From positions 830,673 to 894,672 of the forward strand of contig CAUZXS010005791.1 in assembly GCA_963585895.1 (NCBI GenBank): a stretch of DNA of 64,000 bases. The letters are read 5' to 3'. Positions 53,256-64,000 of the stretch are shown in pieces; positions within the stretch are counted from its first letter, which is position 1; each line of letters opens with the position of its first letter. Made by a program: the position numbers and the translations under genes. The DNA comes from Sepioteuthis lessoniana (lineage: Eukaryota > Mollusca > Cephalopoda > Myopsida > Loliginidae). The notes under the pieces were generated by a model. The model saw nothing but the letters and a program-made list of their open reading frames with translations, had not been told where the DNA came from and made no database searches.

Positions 53256-53635
53256 ATTCCGGTTTCCAAAACTTTATTTCATCCAAACTTATTCTTTTCT
53301 GACTTCTTTCATTTCCCTCTTTGTTTTCTTTCACTTTCTTCCTTTTTCTCTCTCTTTCTCTCTGCTTTTCTCCTTATTTCTCTTCCTTTCTTACCATTTA
53401 TCTTCTTTTCCTTTTTTGTTTTTCTTTCACTTCTTTTCTTTTCTTTTTTATACTCTCTCTCTCTCTCTCTCTTCCTTTTCTTTTTTATTATCACTTTCTC
53501 CCTTTCTTTCTCTTTTCGTTCTCTCTCTGTTTTTTTATACTCTTCCTTTCCCTCTTCTTTCTCTGTCTTTCTTTTTCTTTTATGATTTCCTGATCTTTTT
53601 TTTTCTTTTTTCTTGTCTTCATCATCATATAAAAT
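53256..53635. repeat. Pyrimidine-rich tract, (TTC/CT)-dominated
   Basis: About 380 bp nearly all C/T on the plus strand, including a CT run near 53452-53470. The open frames of 60-189 codons across it are S/F/L-rich by composition only. Confidence 0.88.
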
Positions 53636-53639
53636 AGTT

Positions 53640-54675
53640 TTATTAGTTTATCCTAATTTTCTTTTTTTATCTTTTTATTTTCATTCATGTCTTTTCTCAT
53701 CATCCATAGAAACATTATTTTGTTCTCTATAATCATAATGATCATGATAAAGTCAAGTAACTTCACCAAATGACTAATTAATCACAAAGTAAACTTAAGT
53801 GCCACATAAAAAAGTGTCTATTCCTTTTAAAACTTTTGCCAGAATTCTTCTATATATGAACAAAGACAATAGAAAATCACACACAGGTAGGAAGAAAATT
53901 CTGATATAGGTCACCTACTTTTAAGAAAAATAATGAGCATAGTATAATGTAGCTCAGAAGCAATGTTGGTTACAATACCAATTGTTATCAAGTAAACATT
54001 TTATTTCTTTTAACTTGGTTTTTGTCATGTTAGTCATGTGAGTAGACAGTACTGTACCTTTTTACTGTTTTTGAAGTACATGATTTCAGCAGTTCTCTCT
54101 TGATTATTGAGGATGTGAAAGATTTGTCCTGAGTTCAGACTCAAAAATAGATTCTTATGTATGTATTTACTGAAAGAACCTTGTCACTCACCTCTCCCTT
54201 ACATTTAAGTGCCAAGTGTAATGTCATGAATGTTAGTTTTAGTAGAGAGCTTATATTAGTAAAGCTTTAAATGATATAGATCTAATTCTAAAGAATGTCT
54301 CTTCTGTCTCATACTGTTCAGCTTGGTAATACTTTTGTCAACAAGACTGTATTTACTTGTTTTTATAGCTCATTGGTATAGATTTGGATTTGATGGGGTG
54401 CTCTGTCTTCAGTGCTTGGTTAATGAGACCCAATGCCTCATACTAAAAGGAAATTTAAACTCTGTACAAAAGACACTTGGATTACTAGAAGTTTTATTTT
54501 TTGTATATCTCAAATTTGCATTACTAAAATACAAATAATTACTTTTTATATAAAATTTAAATCATTTGAAAACTTCTCAGTCATATTTCTTTTAGTGAGT
54601 AATGTTTATTTTTTTAGCAAATGAAAACAAAGAAATGCAAAAGCATATGTAAGCATGCATTTTTGTGTATTCATA
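53640..54675. other. No recognisable feature
   Basis: AT-rich single-copy-like sequence. Confidence 0.35.
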
Positions 54676-54679
54676 GTCA

Positions 54680-54858
54680 CACACATACATAAATACATAT
54701 ATGTATAGATATATATACATATATAGATATATATAGATATATATACATATATATACATATATATATATATACATATATATATACATATACATATATATAT
54801 ACATATATATATACATATACATATATATACATATATATACATATATAGATATATATAA
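54680..54858. repeat. (TATA/CATA) complex microsatellite
   Basis: TA runs broken by regular C or G (ATATATACAT, ATATATAGAT), producing long I/Y/M frames on the minus strand that are not genes. Confidence 0.95.
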
Positions 54859-54859
54859 A

Positions 54860-55550
54860 TTTTGTGTACAGCAAAATTCAACCCATGAAAATTAGCTAAT
54901 CAATTTTATTAATTTGTTTTTTATCCCAACCAGTTTCAGTCTTTATATTAGTTCATCATCAGGAAATAATTTATTATAAGACTGATTAAAGTAACAGACT
55001 TGGGGACACATTTTAAGTGATTGTTTAAGTTTTGAAAACGTGAATATTTTTCCTATTTTATTCAATAATTAAAATCTTGGTCAATGTTCAAAGACTGTTT
55101 CAAATTTGAAAAAAATTTCAAACTGGTATTTCTTTTATAATAAATACAAGAATTAGTCTATATAAAAATTGATATGAATATGTTTATATCTAAATGCTGG
55201 TATTGGTTTTAATTAAAGATTAAAATGTAGTATATGTTGCTTTTAGAGATGAGGATTCCTAGTTTTAATATCAATCTATTTTAATGTGTTTCTATTACTG
55301 ATATAACATTGTTAGATATGTTGATCTTTTTCTATCTTCTCTATTGTAATAGATTTTACATTTCTGATAAAGTTGTAAAAAGTTAAGCAGAAATACTGTT
55401 AACCAGACATGTATTCAATATTATAATATATATATGAAATAGCTCCTAAAGTATGCCAGACACAGAAATTTTACTACATACTTCATCAATTATGTAACAC
55501 TGTCAATAAGCAAAATACAAGCAAAATCGACAATAGGCTTTATCCTCTCC
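54860..55550. other. No recognisable gene
   Basis: TTAGTTCATCATCAGG near 54945 has the look of a LINE or repeat end, but no partner is in this window. Confidence 0.35.
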
Positions 55551-55554
55551 TTCT

Positions 55555-56130
55555 TGTAAGAAAGATAACCTCAGAATCACTAAAAAATACAGAGGTATAA
55601 CTCTTACTTCTATAGCTACTAATTATAATGCCCTACTTTTCAATCACATCCAACCTGAAGTTAAAAAAGTTTGTAGGAAAAATAAGAGTGGCTTTTGAAG
55701 AAACCAATGTACTGATTCTCAGGTTCTGACTATTCATTGAATCATCAAAGGAGTACATGCAAAAATCTCAAGGCAATACTCTTCTTTATAGATTTCTTGA
55801 AGGCACTCAATTCCATATAGAAGAAAGATGGAGCCGTACTAATGTATAATTTAACTAATTAAAGTCCTACAAAACATAGAGAAAAAGCTAAATGAGAAAT
55901 ATGCAAGGATGCAGTGTCTTGTTTTGAACAAATCCTGAAAGTAGCAGCCAACAAAACAATGGTTGTATGGCTCATAAGGAACATTCTCCTGTAGACTCCT
56001 GCACATGGACACACTAGCAATGGCCAACCAGCAAAAACACACATTAATCAGTTCTGTATGGACACTAAGTACTGTTTAGAGAACTTACCAACAACACACC
56101 CTGTTGATAATGGTGATGATAATATAAAAT
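55555..56130 (+). pseudogene. RTE-like LINE remnant, middle missing
   Basis: Plus strand. 55585-55835 equals the 5' part of 17886-19184 (YRGITLTSIATN-YNALL, then RNKSGF, through KALNSI). 55875-56130 equals the C-terminal part (EKKLNEKYARMQ, NKS-K, PAHGHTSNGQPAKTHINQF), ending at a TGATGATAAT tail. Several hundred base pairs between, including the YADD region, are gone. Many stops. Confidence 0.68.
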
Positions 56131-56134
56131 GATA

Positions 56135-56730
56135 ACAGAAATACCTGATACATGACTTGACTAAAAGGATTTTATGACTACCAGTGAGTGAGATAGAAAA
56201 GTGGAAAAAGAGATTAAGCTAAGAATTAAAAATGTGTATTGTTTTGTTTGTGATTTTTCTGACTGTTGTCCTCATCTTTATTGTGGTAAGTTGTAACATG
56301 AGGTTTCAGCTGTTGTATTCTCTGGCCTTCCTGAGGTGTCCCTTTTTTATCTAGGCATAGAAATGATTTAACATGGGAAATCATTTTTAAAGTTTGACTG
56401 TTGATCAAACAAGGTGTTGAAGAAGATCTTATTGAAATAATGACATCGTAGTTTTTCTTGCTTACCAATCACTTTAAAAATATCAAAAATAATGGATGCC
56501 ATTGGATTTTATGTTTCAAATTCATCTCACAACACTTCTCGGATTGGTAAAAAAAAAAACAGTTCAACAAATCAATTGTTTTTTGATTATTGGATTATAT
56601 CATTTAATCAATAAAAATCTTTAACTAAATTTTGTACTTTTCCTTATGATAAATATATTAAAGTGTATGTGCAATTTTAATGTTCAATGACATCTCTTTT
56701 CTTACTTATAAGTGGACATGTACCTTTATG
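56135..56730. other. No supportable gene
   Basis: AT-rich. The minus-strand frame at 56226-56468 has no recognised domain. Confidence 0.35.
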
Positions 56731-56734
56731 TTAT

Positions 56735-56850
56735 AGTCGAGGGTGACCCGAAGGCTCCCTTTTCGATAGCTACTACACCAAGGTGTAGGGGAGGGCGCTA
56801 CTCCATTCCCAGGATTGCTCCACTTTACCCTTGAACTGTACCTTTATAAT
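56735..56850 (-). mobile_element. SINE family B, 3' fragment
   Basis: GAGGGTGACCCGAAGGCTCC, GATAGCTACTACACCAAGGT, GGGAGGGCGCTACTCC; 5'-truncated. Confidence 0.78.
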
Positions 56851-56871
56851 TATATATAATGATCATCAAGT

Positions 56872-57960
56872 TGCACTACTAACAGCACAGATTTCCTTGA
56901 CTCTCTATTTGCCTCTATTATCCACTGTTCCCAACAATTCCTTCAAATTAAATCCAGTGTCTACACAGGGCTTATGTAAGTAAGTTTTTGCTAGTCAACC
57001 AGCACTTGTACATCCATGTGTTGGAGTTTTAAAAGAATATTGTTTATGAGTTTGTCCTGGCTTCTTCAACAGTGTCTAGCATGTCTTTTTTGTCTTACTT
57101 GGATAGGTTGTGAGATGGAAGGTAAGTGGCCGGACAGCTGCTCTTTTGTGAGATGTTGCTTCCAGGATTTGTTCAAAATAGCATGTAGCATTCTTGCATA
57201 GGTCCATTTAGCTTTTTCTCCATGCATTTTGTTAGCATCTATGTGGTGTATCCATATAATAGTATTATTACTGGCACAGCTTGGAAAAAATTCCACTTTA
57301 TTTTATTGGAAAGATCAGACTTCCCATGCCTTCACTAGGCATATGTCGATACCACTTTCAGTAGATGAGATATTGTTGCCAAGGTATGTGAACTTCTTTC
57401 CTTAGTTTTAGGCCTGCCACTTAAAGTGGAGATGGCTTCTTCTCATTTAAAACACATGAGCTCTGTTTTATTTGCATTCACACAGAGGTTTATGTCTGCT
57501 GATGCTTGCAGTTATGCAGTAGGGATTCAGCTTGGGCAGATGAATTTGCAAGAAGATCATCTGCATAATCTGCATCTGTTATAATTTCTGCAAGATATTG
57601 TCTACTTCTTACTTTTTTAGTGTAAAGCCATTTTCTTTTTAATGGCTTTACACTAAAAAAGTATGAAGTTGACAATATCTTGCAGAAATTATAACAGATA
57701 CAGACTATGCAGATGATCTATCAATGTTCGAAGTATGTTGTCTAGGCAGATTATAAAGAAATATGATGCTAATGTATCTCCTAGCAAAACTCCAGCAACA
57801 AAATTTAAGAAGTCTGCATAATTGTCCGGTGAGTAAACCATTACTTTTATGTTTCTATAAAGCATCATTATAGCTGTAACAGTTTCTTTGGGGAGACCAT
57901 ATTCTTGTGGTATTTGCTTCATCTTCCTTCAGTGTATGGAATCAAATGAAATATTAGTCT
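56872..57960 (-). pseudogene. RTE-like LINE remnant with internal fold-back
   Basis: Minus strand. From right: SIHRRKMKQIPQEYGLPKET and AGVLLGDTLASYFFIICLDN (57960-57720), then a fold-back insertion, then ITDADYADD and LANSSAQAESLLHN (57675-57490), then frame-broken text to the C-terminal KSWKQHLTKEQL and RQKRHARHC (57200-57080) and a weak tail near 56872. RT motifs survive in pieces separated by stops and frameshifts. The SIHRRKM stretch shows the sense reading of the site that is a stop in the 17886 copy. Confidence 0.75.
57554..57719. repeat. Near-perfect palindrome, 79-bp arms, 8-bp loop
   Basis: Left arm 57554-57632 and right arm 57641-57719 are inverted copies with about 4 mismatches; the loop is TTCTTTTT. 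Both arms carry the same piece of the LINE RT, so the catalytic box (ACAGATNCAGANTATGCAGA) appears once on each strand. The left arm belongs to the original minus-strand reading; the right arm plus loop look like the inserted inverted copy. Confidence 0.93.
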
Positions 57961-58119
57961 CAAGACTTTTTGCACATATTCCTTTGATGATTCAACAGAT
58001 AGAATCTGTGAGGTTGGGAAACAATTTTTCTGAAAACTGTTCAGATTTTTTTTAATCAACAGAGTCTTCTAATATAATCAACTATCAGAGGAAAATCAGC
58101 CTTCAATCAAAGATATAGG

Positions 58120-58330
58120 TTAAAACAGAATGTATAAGACACCACTCTTGTGTAGAATAACAGAATGTATAAGACACCACTCTAATGTGTAGAATAACAA
58201 CAATAATAATAATGCTTTCCAGCCCAAGTATTCCAACTAGCATCTAGTTAGCAGACAAAAACTCAACAGGCTTTAATTCAATACAGAAAAATATTTACTG
58301 TAATTTAAAAAAACAATTTACAAATGTGGC
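58120..58330 (+). mobile_element. Possible LTR fragment related to the 28470-30090 family
   Basis: GAATAACAACAATAATAATA, then CCAACTAGCATCTAGTTAGC and AGACAAAAACTCAACAGG parallel the LTR at 28470 (AACAAGAATAACAACAC, CAGCTAGCATCCGGCTGGC, AGACAAAAAGTAGAAC). An imperfect 35-bp tandem duplication (TGTATAAGACACCACTCT twice) precedes it. No coding interior. Old and incomplete. Confidence 0.45.
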
Positions 58331-58884
58331 ATGAGGCAGAAAAATGTGGATTTGGTAGGCTGGTCTTCATTATCCAAACTTTTAATTTAACTCGTTCCAT
58401 TTTCTGACCCAATCATCCCATCAAGAGTTCATTCACCAAAACAACACAGTTATTCAATAAATGCTTTCCCAATACAGACATCAAAATAAATCTGCTGCTC
58501 TATGAATTTCCAATCTAAATCTAATCCATATTTACATAAGTGTGAGAGAAAGATTATTTATTTTATCATACAAAATGCATATATACACATACAAAAAATC
58601 CCTAACAAAAAACGAGAAGAAATAATATACAATGAATGATAGTATAGCCCACCTCCCACTAGCTAATAATGGCAGAAAAGCTAGTTGAAAAACAGTGCCA
58701 AGGGGAAGGGAAAAAACTCACCTCCTGAGAACTTGAATTTCTGTCATCTAAACAGGTATGGAAAGGAGAAAAAAAACCAGACAGGAACTAAGAAAAAAAA
58801 ATAAATGAACCAATGAGCTAACATACTAAGCTAAATCAATTTTTATAAAGGCAAGACAAAAACCTCTAAACTAACTTACCAGGC
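58331..58884. other. No clear feature
   Basis: May include the rest of an LTR-like unit. No gene; AGGAG|GTGAGTT on the minus strand near 58718 resembles a donor but no exon could be built. Confidence 0.35.
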
Positions 58885-61800
58885 CTTGGCTCTCAATGTT
58901 TTTCCACGTATGCAAAATTCTTTCACCCTGGAATTTCCAAGAATTCAAGGCTGACACCTACCATGCAACTCATGCATGCAAAATTTACCCACCTTTTGCT
59001 GTATCCCACAGAAGAAAGTCTTCCTCTTTCAGACCGAATCTTGATTTGGTGCTTGTAATAAGTCCAAATCACAACTCTCAAAATGCAGAGAAACACACAG
59101 TGTTCCAATCTGTTCATTGACGGGATCACATTGCTGCACACAAAACTGGCTTCCAGTACAAAAAACTTTCCATTCAGAACACGAACTATGTAACCTTCAA
59201 AAAGCTTGCACAGCAGCTGATGAAAGGTGTGCCCAATTGACTTCTCCAAATCACCACATTGGACGCACTCCAGCAAAATTGCCAGATGCGCTGAAAACAG
59301 TCTCTTGTCAACCTAGAGGGTGTTCTGGATAACCTGCCAGGTGAAGGAAGGCTCATCATTATTGAGACACCTCATCCTGGTAGCCTAAGGCCACAATGAG
59401 CAACCCTCCTCCTTTATCACACCGAGCTCGTTGATCAAGTCATCTTGCACAGCCCCCCTAACTAATGTTTGATATAATGCCTTACTTGACCACAGCTGGT
59501 TGTCAGAGAGACCAGTAACTGAGAAAGAACTTTCAGAGTGTACCAACATTCGCAATTGAAAGGGCACTCATTTCTGGGCAAATGGTGGGTCTCCCCATCA
59601 CTTGAGTACACACTTCCCAATGACTGGAAGGATTTTTTTTCCTTCCTGAAGGCAACAGTTTCCCTGTCCTGAGAATGCATCTGGTCTCTGAAACTAAGAT
59701 GCAAAGTGTGGCGGTGCATCTCAATGTTGATCAATCCTAGGCTATCTTCGGATGGATAAAGCTGACAGATTTCCTGGTGCACCAAAAGAGGTCCTTTCTT
59801 TCCAGATAAACTGGTACAGAACCCTTTCCAGATTGAATAGAACAATGCATGGGAGAGTACTGAAAGGCAGTAAATGACCTGGGTGTAGATATGCGAGCTG
59901 CACACCTCTGCCTGTTCCTTTAAGTAGAGCCTCTTTCATAACCAGAGGCCAGAAGTGGTCACAACCTTTTCTAATACCTCTGACCAATTCTTCTCTAGTT
60001 GGAGGTCGGGTCCAAACCAGACGCCGATTATCTTGCACGGGCTGTCTGTCAAATTGAAGGGGTATGGAAGAGTGCAGCCCTTCTACGAACACAACAGCAA
60101 ACTTACTGACTTTTCATAGTTAATATTTGCCTCTGTTATCTCTTTAAATTTCTTTGTTCACCTCAAACCACTTTGGCACCGCTCATTACAAGCACACTGA
60201 CATCGTCAGTATATGCAGTGTTCCTGGCAACCTCAGAATTGCCAAGCAATGTGAGGCCACATAGTACTGGGTTTGCTCTCAACTTGCTCATAAACAGCTC
60301 CAGCACAAGGATGTACAACATGGGTGAGAGCAAACAACCTTGATGAATCAATCCAGACAAAATGAAGAGTTTTGATTTTACCCTGTTCACTTCCACTATG
60401 ACTCCAGGTATACATAAAAAAGGCGAATTCATCTGCAAAACTGAAGCTTGATTCCGGCTGTAGAAAAGACAGCCTCCAGAAATCCATGGTTAACCCTATC
60501 AAAGCCTTGGACTGATCTAAATTGATCGGCGCGGCATTACCATCAACTTTTTCTGTGATTCATCAAACTAAATGAAGACTGTTCTGGATAGTCCTACCCT
60601 TCATAGTACAACACTGTTTAGGGCCTATTAGACTAGGTAGGATAGTCTGTAGGCAGTCTGCTAAGATCTTCACCAAAATCTTTAAGTCAGTATTCAACAT
60701 GGTCAAAGGGCGAAAATTGCTAATGCTATCCCCACTATGTTTGTCCTTACCTAGCAACTTCACTATACCCCTGATGAAGTGCAGGGGAATAGTCACCTGC
60801 TTCATTCACTTGTTATAGATCGTCACCAGAAAGGGCACAAACATGTGCGACAGCCTCAAGTACACTTCGTCGATCCTGAGGGACTTGTCTTTCCTGACCA
60901 TTTTCAATGCCTGCTGAATTTCCTCCTCCATTATGTGACACTCAGACCTATATGTTGACTTTTACATTGTGCATCTGACGATGTGACACTTGTGATATGT
61001 CTCTCTGATGCATATCTAAGCTCCTCACTCCAAAGTCCTTGATCCTTGTTCATCGCCTTGCAAGACATTCTTTTTAACCTAGCCCTAACTACAAAAGCTT
61101 AGTACTTTTCATTGTAAGAAAAAGCCAGCTCCTCCTTAGCTATGTTAATTTGCACAGTATCTCCTGCTTTGACCACATCTATCTTTGTCTCTATTACCCT
61201 TTGCTCTGCTACCTTATCTAAATTGAGTCTCCTACTAAAGGCAGCAAAGGATCTAATTCTATCCCTAAGTCTATCCCACCAACTATTCCCAATAATAACC
61301 CCGTCAATTACCGCTTTAACATTAATTTTAGCTGGTCTTGGAAATTCCTCTCATCAAAAATAGATGTGTTAAATTTCCAATAACCAAACATCCAACGTTT
61401 AGCCTTGTCTAACCAAATCGACACACATAAGATTTTGTGGTTGGAATCTTTATTGCACTCAAAACTTGGACCACTAATTCAAATCTTCTAACACTTGGTC
61501 AAGATAGAGAGCTGACCCAAGGAGCCCCTATCGGTTCAAGTCCATTCTACCTTATTTGGATGCTTTCACAAAATTTATTGACACAATCAAATCTTGCAAC
61601 AAATTTGCCAAACTGTTTGCATCTAAATTAACCCACCTAGCTAACCCTTGATCTAGATTGAGATCAAGGGTAGCATTCCAATCTCCCGCTTAAACTACCA
61701 GATTCTGTATGAAACTAACCCAAGTAATCACTTTCCTACAACAAAGTATCTCCATATCATGTTCACTTTATTTAAAACAATCGGTAAAAAAATTATTTAC

Positions 61801-61995
61801 AAAACTCTTTTAAAGTATGAAGCCCCCCCCCAAATAAGTGGAGAATGAAAAAGGGAGTGGTCTTCATTTGCATATAATGAACTAAGGGAGCCTAGCTGGC
61901 CACAATTGTCCACCCATTCATACAATACAATAACCTCAATCCTGCTCATCATATATGCAGGTTTCATCAAAATTCTAAAATCTCTCTGCAAGGAC
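58885..61995 (-). mobile_element. Tx1-like LINE (L1 superfamily), decayed
   Basis: Minus strand. The order right to left is that of Tx1-type ORF2: an N-terminal/endonuclease region (KPAYMMSRIEVIVLYEWVDN near 61970; GDWNATLDLNLDQ near 61690; WWDRLRDRIRSFAAFSRRLN near 61270); reverse transcriptase (KHSGDSISNFRPLTMLNTDL and KILADCLQTILPSLIGP near 60750-60620; QGCLLSPMLYILVLE near 60340; the active-site box AYTDDVSVLV near 60200); then the Tx1 tail (SHIYTQVIYCLSVL near 59890; CVQCGDLEKSIGH near 59260; HQIKIRSERGRL and KRWVNFA near 59050-59000). Many stops and frameshifts, so it is dead. The active-site box reads YTDD rather than the usual YADD. Confidence 0.87.
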
Positions 61996-62004
61996 CTACT
62001 TAAA

Positions 62005-62521
62005 ACTTAGCCCAGTTGGCTGGGGCTATAGAATATACCTACTGCTTCTCCACAGAATGGTAAAACCCTGCCCCAATGAGTGACTTGGATATGACAGTAA
62101 ACAATCTGTTGGTGAGGTTCCAGAAATGCTGTTGCTTTGGGTAATGCGAAGTACCCTTTCATTGCCATTGCTCCCAGGTCCACTCTGACCCAGAGTTGTA
62201 GCACCTGATATAGTTATATCTATTGGTCAAATAGAACTAAACTGTATTGCTTGAAATAGAACTGTTTTGACATTTAAACTACGAACTTATGCTAAACTGG
62301 GTTGTTTGAAATAGAACTGTTTTGACATTTAACTGTGTGTAAACAAAAACTATACTTATATTAAAATGAATTTTAATTAGAACTGTTTGACATAACTGAA
62401 TAGCTTGGAATAGAAAGGTTTTTGACTATAAACAGTATACTTATCGTAAACTATATTGTTTGAAATAGAACTGTTTATTTGTCTAAAAATGGATTTGGCA
62501 TTAAATAACATATATAGGTTG
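62005..62521 (+). mobile_element. SINE-headed repeat with internal tandem array, copy 5
   Basis: Head TAGCCCAGTTGGCTGGGGCT, ACTTGGATATGACAG, TTGCCATTGCTCCCAGGTCC; array units with TTATGCTAAACTGGGTTGTT; tail GGATTTGGCATTAAATAAC, cut after ATAGGTTGAT where copy 6 begins directly. Confidence 0.82.
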
Positions 62522-63237
62522 ATTGCCCAGTCGGTGGGGGCTGTAGTATACACTGACTGCATCTCTTTGGAAGGGTAACACCCTACCAATGAATGTCTAA
62601 TTCATAACACTAAACAATCTGATGGTAAGGTTCCAGTAATGCTGAAGCTTTGGAGAATGTGGAGTAACCCTTCATTGTCATCCCTCCCAGATTCACCCTG
62701 GCACGGAGTGTTAGTACCTGATAGAGTCCTATCTATGGGTCAAATAGAAGTAACCTGTGTACTTATGCTAGACTGAACTGATTGAAATAGAACTGTTTTG
62801 ACATTTAAGTTGCAGACTTATGCTAAACTGAATTACTTGAAATAGAACTGTTTTGACATTTAAACTATATACTTATGCTAAACTGAATTGTTTTAAATGT
62901 AACTGTTTTTACATGCTAAACTGAATTCTTGGAAATAGAACTTTTTTGACATTGCAGCTGTACTTAGGCTAAATTGAATTGTTTGAAATATAACTGTTTT
63001 GACATTTAAATGTGTGTAAACAAAAACTATACTTATACTAAACTAAATTGTTTGAATTAGAACTATTTGACTAAACTGAATAGCTTGAATCAGAAATTAG
63101 ACAATCTAACGGTGTACTTGTGATAAACTGAATTGTTTGAAATAGAACTGTTTATTTGTCTATAAATGGATTTGGTGTTATATAACCTACAAAGGTTGAT
63201 ATGCTATAAAACCAAAACAAACAAACAAACATATTTA
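62522..63237 (+). mobile_element. SINE-headed repeat with internal tandem array, copy 6
   Basis: Head TGCCCAGTCGGTGGGGGCTG; a long array from about 62740 to 63165 of about eight units of roughly 50-55 bp (ACTTATGCTAAACTGAATTG, AAATAGAACTGTTTTGACAT); tail ATGGATTTGGTGTTATATAA, GTTGATATGCTATAAAACC, ending in ACAAACAAACAAACA. Together with copy 5 it is a head-to-tail dimer sharing one tail end. Confidence 0.84.
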
Positions 63238-63489
63238 AAACCCTAAAATGAAATAGTTTATATACAATGAATATGAAATGTGAATTTAAGAGTTGATGGG
63301 AGAAAAATCCAAAAATAAAATTGAAAACAAAGCATAACTCGGTTTGGTTACCCACCCATCCTCCAATCTAATGGTTGGAAGCTGACAGTTTTTTGGTATT
63401 CAAAAGTTGTAAACATGCCAGAGGGTCCCTACAAAGGAAGTTGACCTATGCTAACCAGGTACATTAAATACGCTGGTGAGAGCGTGGAT
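63238..63489. other. No clear feature
   Basis: Short stretch between the SINE dimer and the LINE 3' end; GGTTACCCACCCATCCTCC may already be LINE 3' untranslated sequence. Confidence 0.35.
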
Positions 63490-64000
63490 AAGAATATGTG
63501 ATATGGATTAGGCGAATGAGAGTCCAAGATCATCAATGTGGGGATGGGATTATGGGGAATTTGGATAAAAAAGAAAACAGAGGGTGAGGGGATCTACTAG
63601 GAAAGAAAAGACGAAGCAGAGATTAAATTTACCCAGAGTGGGGTGCCATGGGACCCAGACCATCACTGCCATGTGCAGGAAGTTGAGGGGAGGATGACTC
63701 CAACATTGCTCCCTTTTGTAAAACCAAGCTCACTGCATGTACCCACCTTTTGTTGAATGTTATGTGGCCCAAGCTTTTTCAATCACATCTGACTTTGACT
63801 TTAAGCTGATGCCTAAAGAAAAGGATCAGACCACGATCAGAAAAGTTTACACTGTCATACAATCCCTTTTTTCGTGTCATCCAAATCATCATTCAGGCTA
63901 TGGCTAGGATCATGAGAAATACCCTATTTTTCTCACCTTTCTACAGAGTGTCATAATTGTTCATGATGTTATCAACATCAAGCAGCATTAACTACTTGGG
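63490..64000 (-). mobile_element. Tx1-like LINE 3' end, runs off the window
   Basis: Minus strand. Encodes a related but distinct Tx1-type tail: MMIWMTRKKGLYDSVNFSD near 63890, LFFRHQLKVKVRCD near 63800, NKRWVHAVSLVLQKGAMLES near 63750, and a proline-rich end near 63650 with a stop. At least two in-frame stops in 130 codons. The rest lies beyond 64000. Confidence 0.8.

Noticed and set aside
53016-53585. 189-codon plus-strand frame
   Set aside because: Low-complexity C/T composition produces it; no start context, splice site or family resemblance.
54592-54881. Overlapping I/Y/M-rich frames on the minus strand
   Set aside because: Direct translation of the TA/CATA microsatellite.
58680-58890. 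Minus-strand exons suggested by donors near 58718 and 58878
   Set aside because: The second lies in the Tx1-like LINE 3' end and the first has no upstream acceptor with an open frame.

Overview
This 64 kb window is eukaryotic, AT-rich and almost entirely made of repeats. The mix points to a cephalopod mollusc, most likely an octopus: several tRNA-derived SINE families, an RTE-like LINE with trinucleotide tails, a Tx1-like LINE, mariner and Tc1 relatives, Ty3/Gypsy elements, and many (TA)n, (CA)n and (TTC)n microsatellites. The organism call is inference from repeat style; no diagnostic host gene is present. There is no rRNA, CRISPR, operon or prokaryotic feature.

Layout. 1-7450: two decayed minus-strand Ty3/Gypsy elements side by side, the second with recognisable LTRs (about 17% apart) and an outer pair of inverted, tandemly repeated motifs. 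7.4-13.9 kb: AT-rich DNA with SINEs, a mariner-type MITE, a pyrimidine tract and a dead Tc1-like transposase. 13971-15349: a short LTR element with 5-bp target duplications. 16.47-17.77 kb: a 130-bp satellite array. 17.88-19.18 kb: an RTE-like LINE 3' half, abutting a Ty3/Gypsy element whose whole gag-pol is one open frame of 1481 codons (19264-23709), the only long intact coding sequence. 24-33 kb: SINEs, LINE fragments, a broken relative of the same Gypsy family (28470-30090) and a SINE-headed repeat carrying an internal tandem array.

Host signal is faint. One convincing plus-strand internal exon lies at 33848-33958 (111 bp, phase 1 at both ends). A second possible exon at 38743-38808 and a possible promoter/start exon near 27917-28011 have compatible phases. 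If real, they place most of the window inside the introns of one host gene; the gene was not recognised.

34.8-46 kb holds two mariner copies with the same internal deletion, a 33-bp minisatellite array of about 1.5 kb with a SINE-like element inserted in it (12-bp target duplication), and several unnamed dispersed repeats. 48-58 kb has more decayed RTE-like LINE pieces, one with a 79-bp-arm fold-back palindrome inside its reverse transcriptase region. 58.9-64 kb holds a decayed Tx1-like LINE, a dimer of the SINE-with-array repeat, and the 3' end of a second Tx1-like copy.

No set of genes works together here as a pathway. The most novel-looking signals are the SINE-headed repeat with an internal tandem array, the amplified mariner deletion derivative, the fold-back inside a LINE, the 130-bp satellite with alternative hairpins, and the possible host exons.
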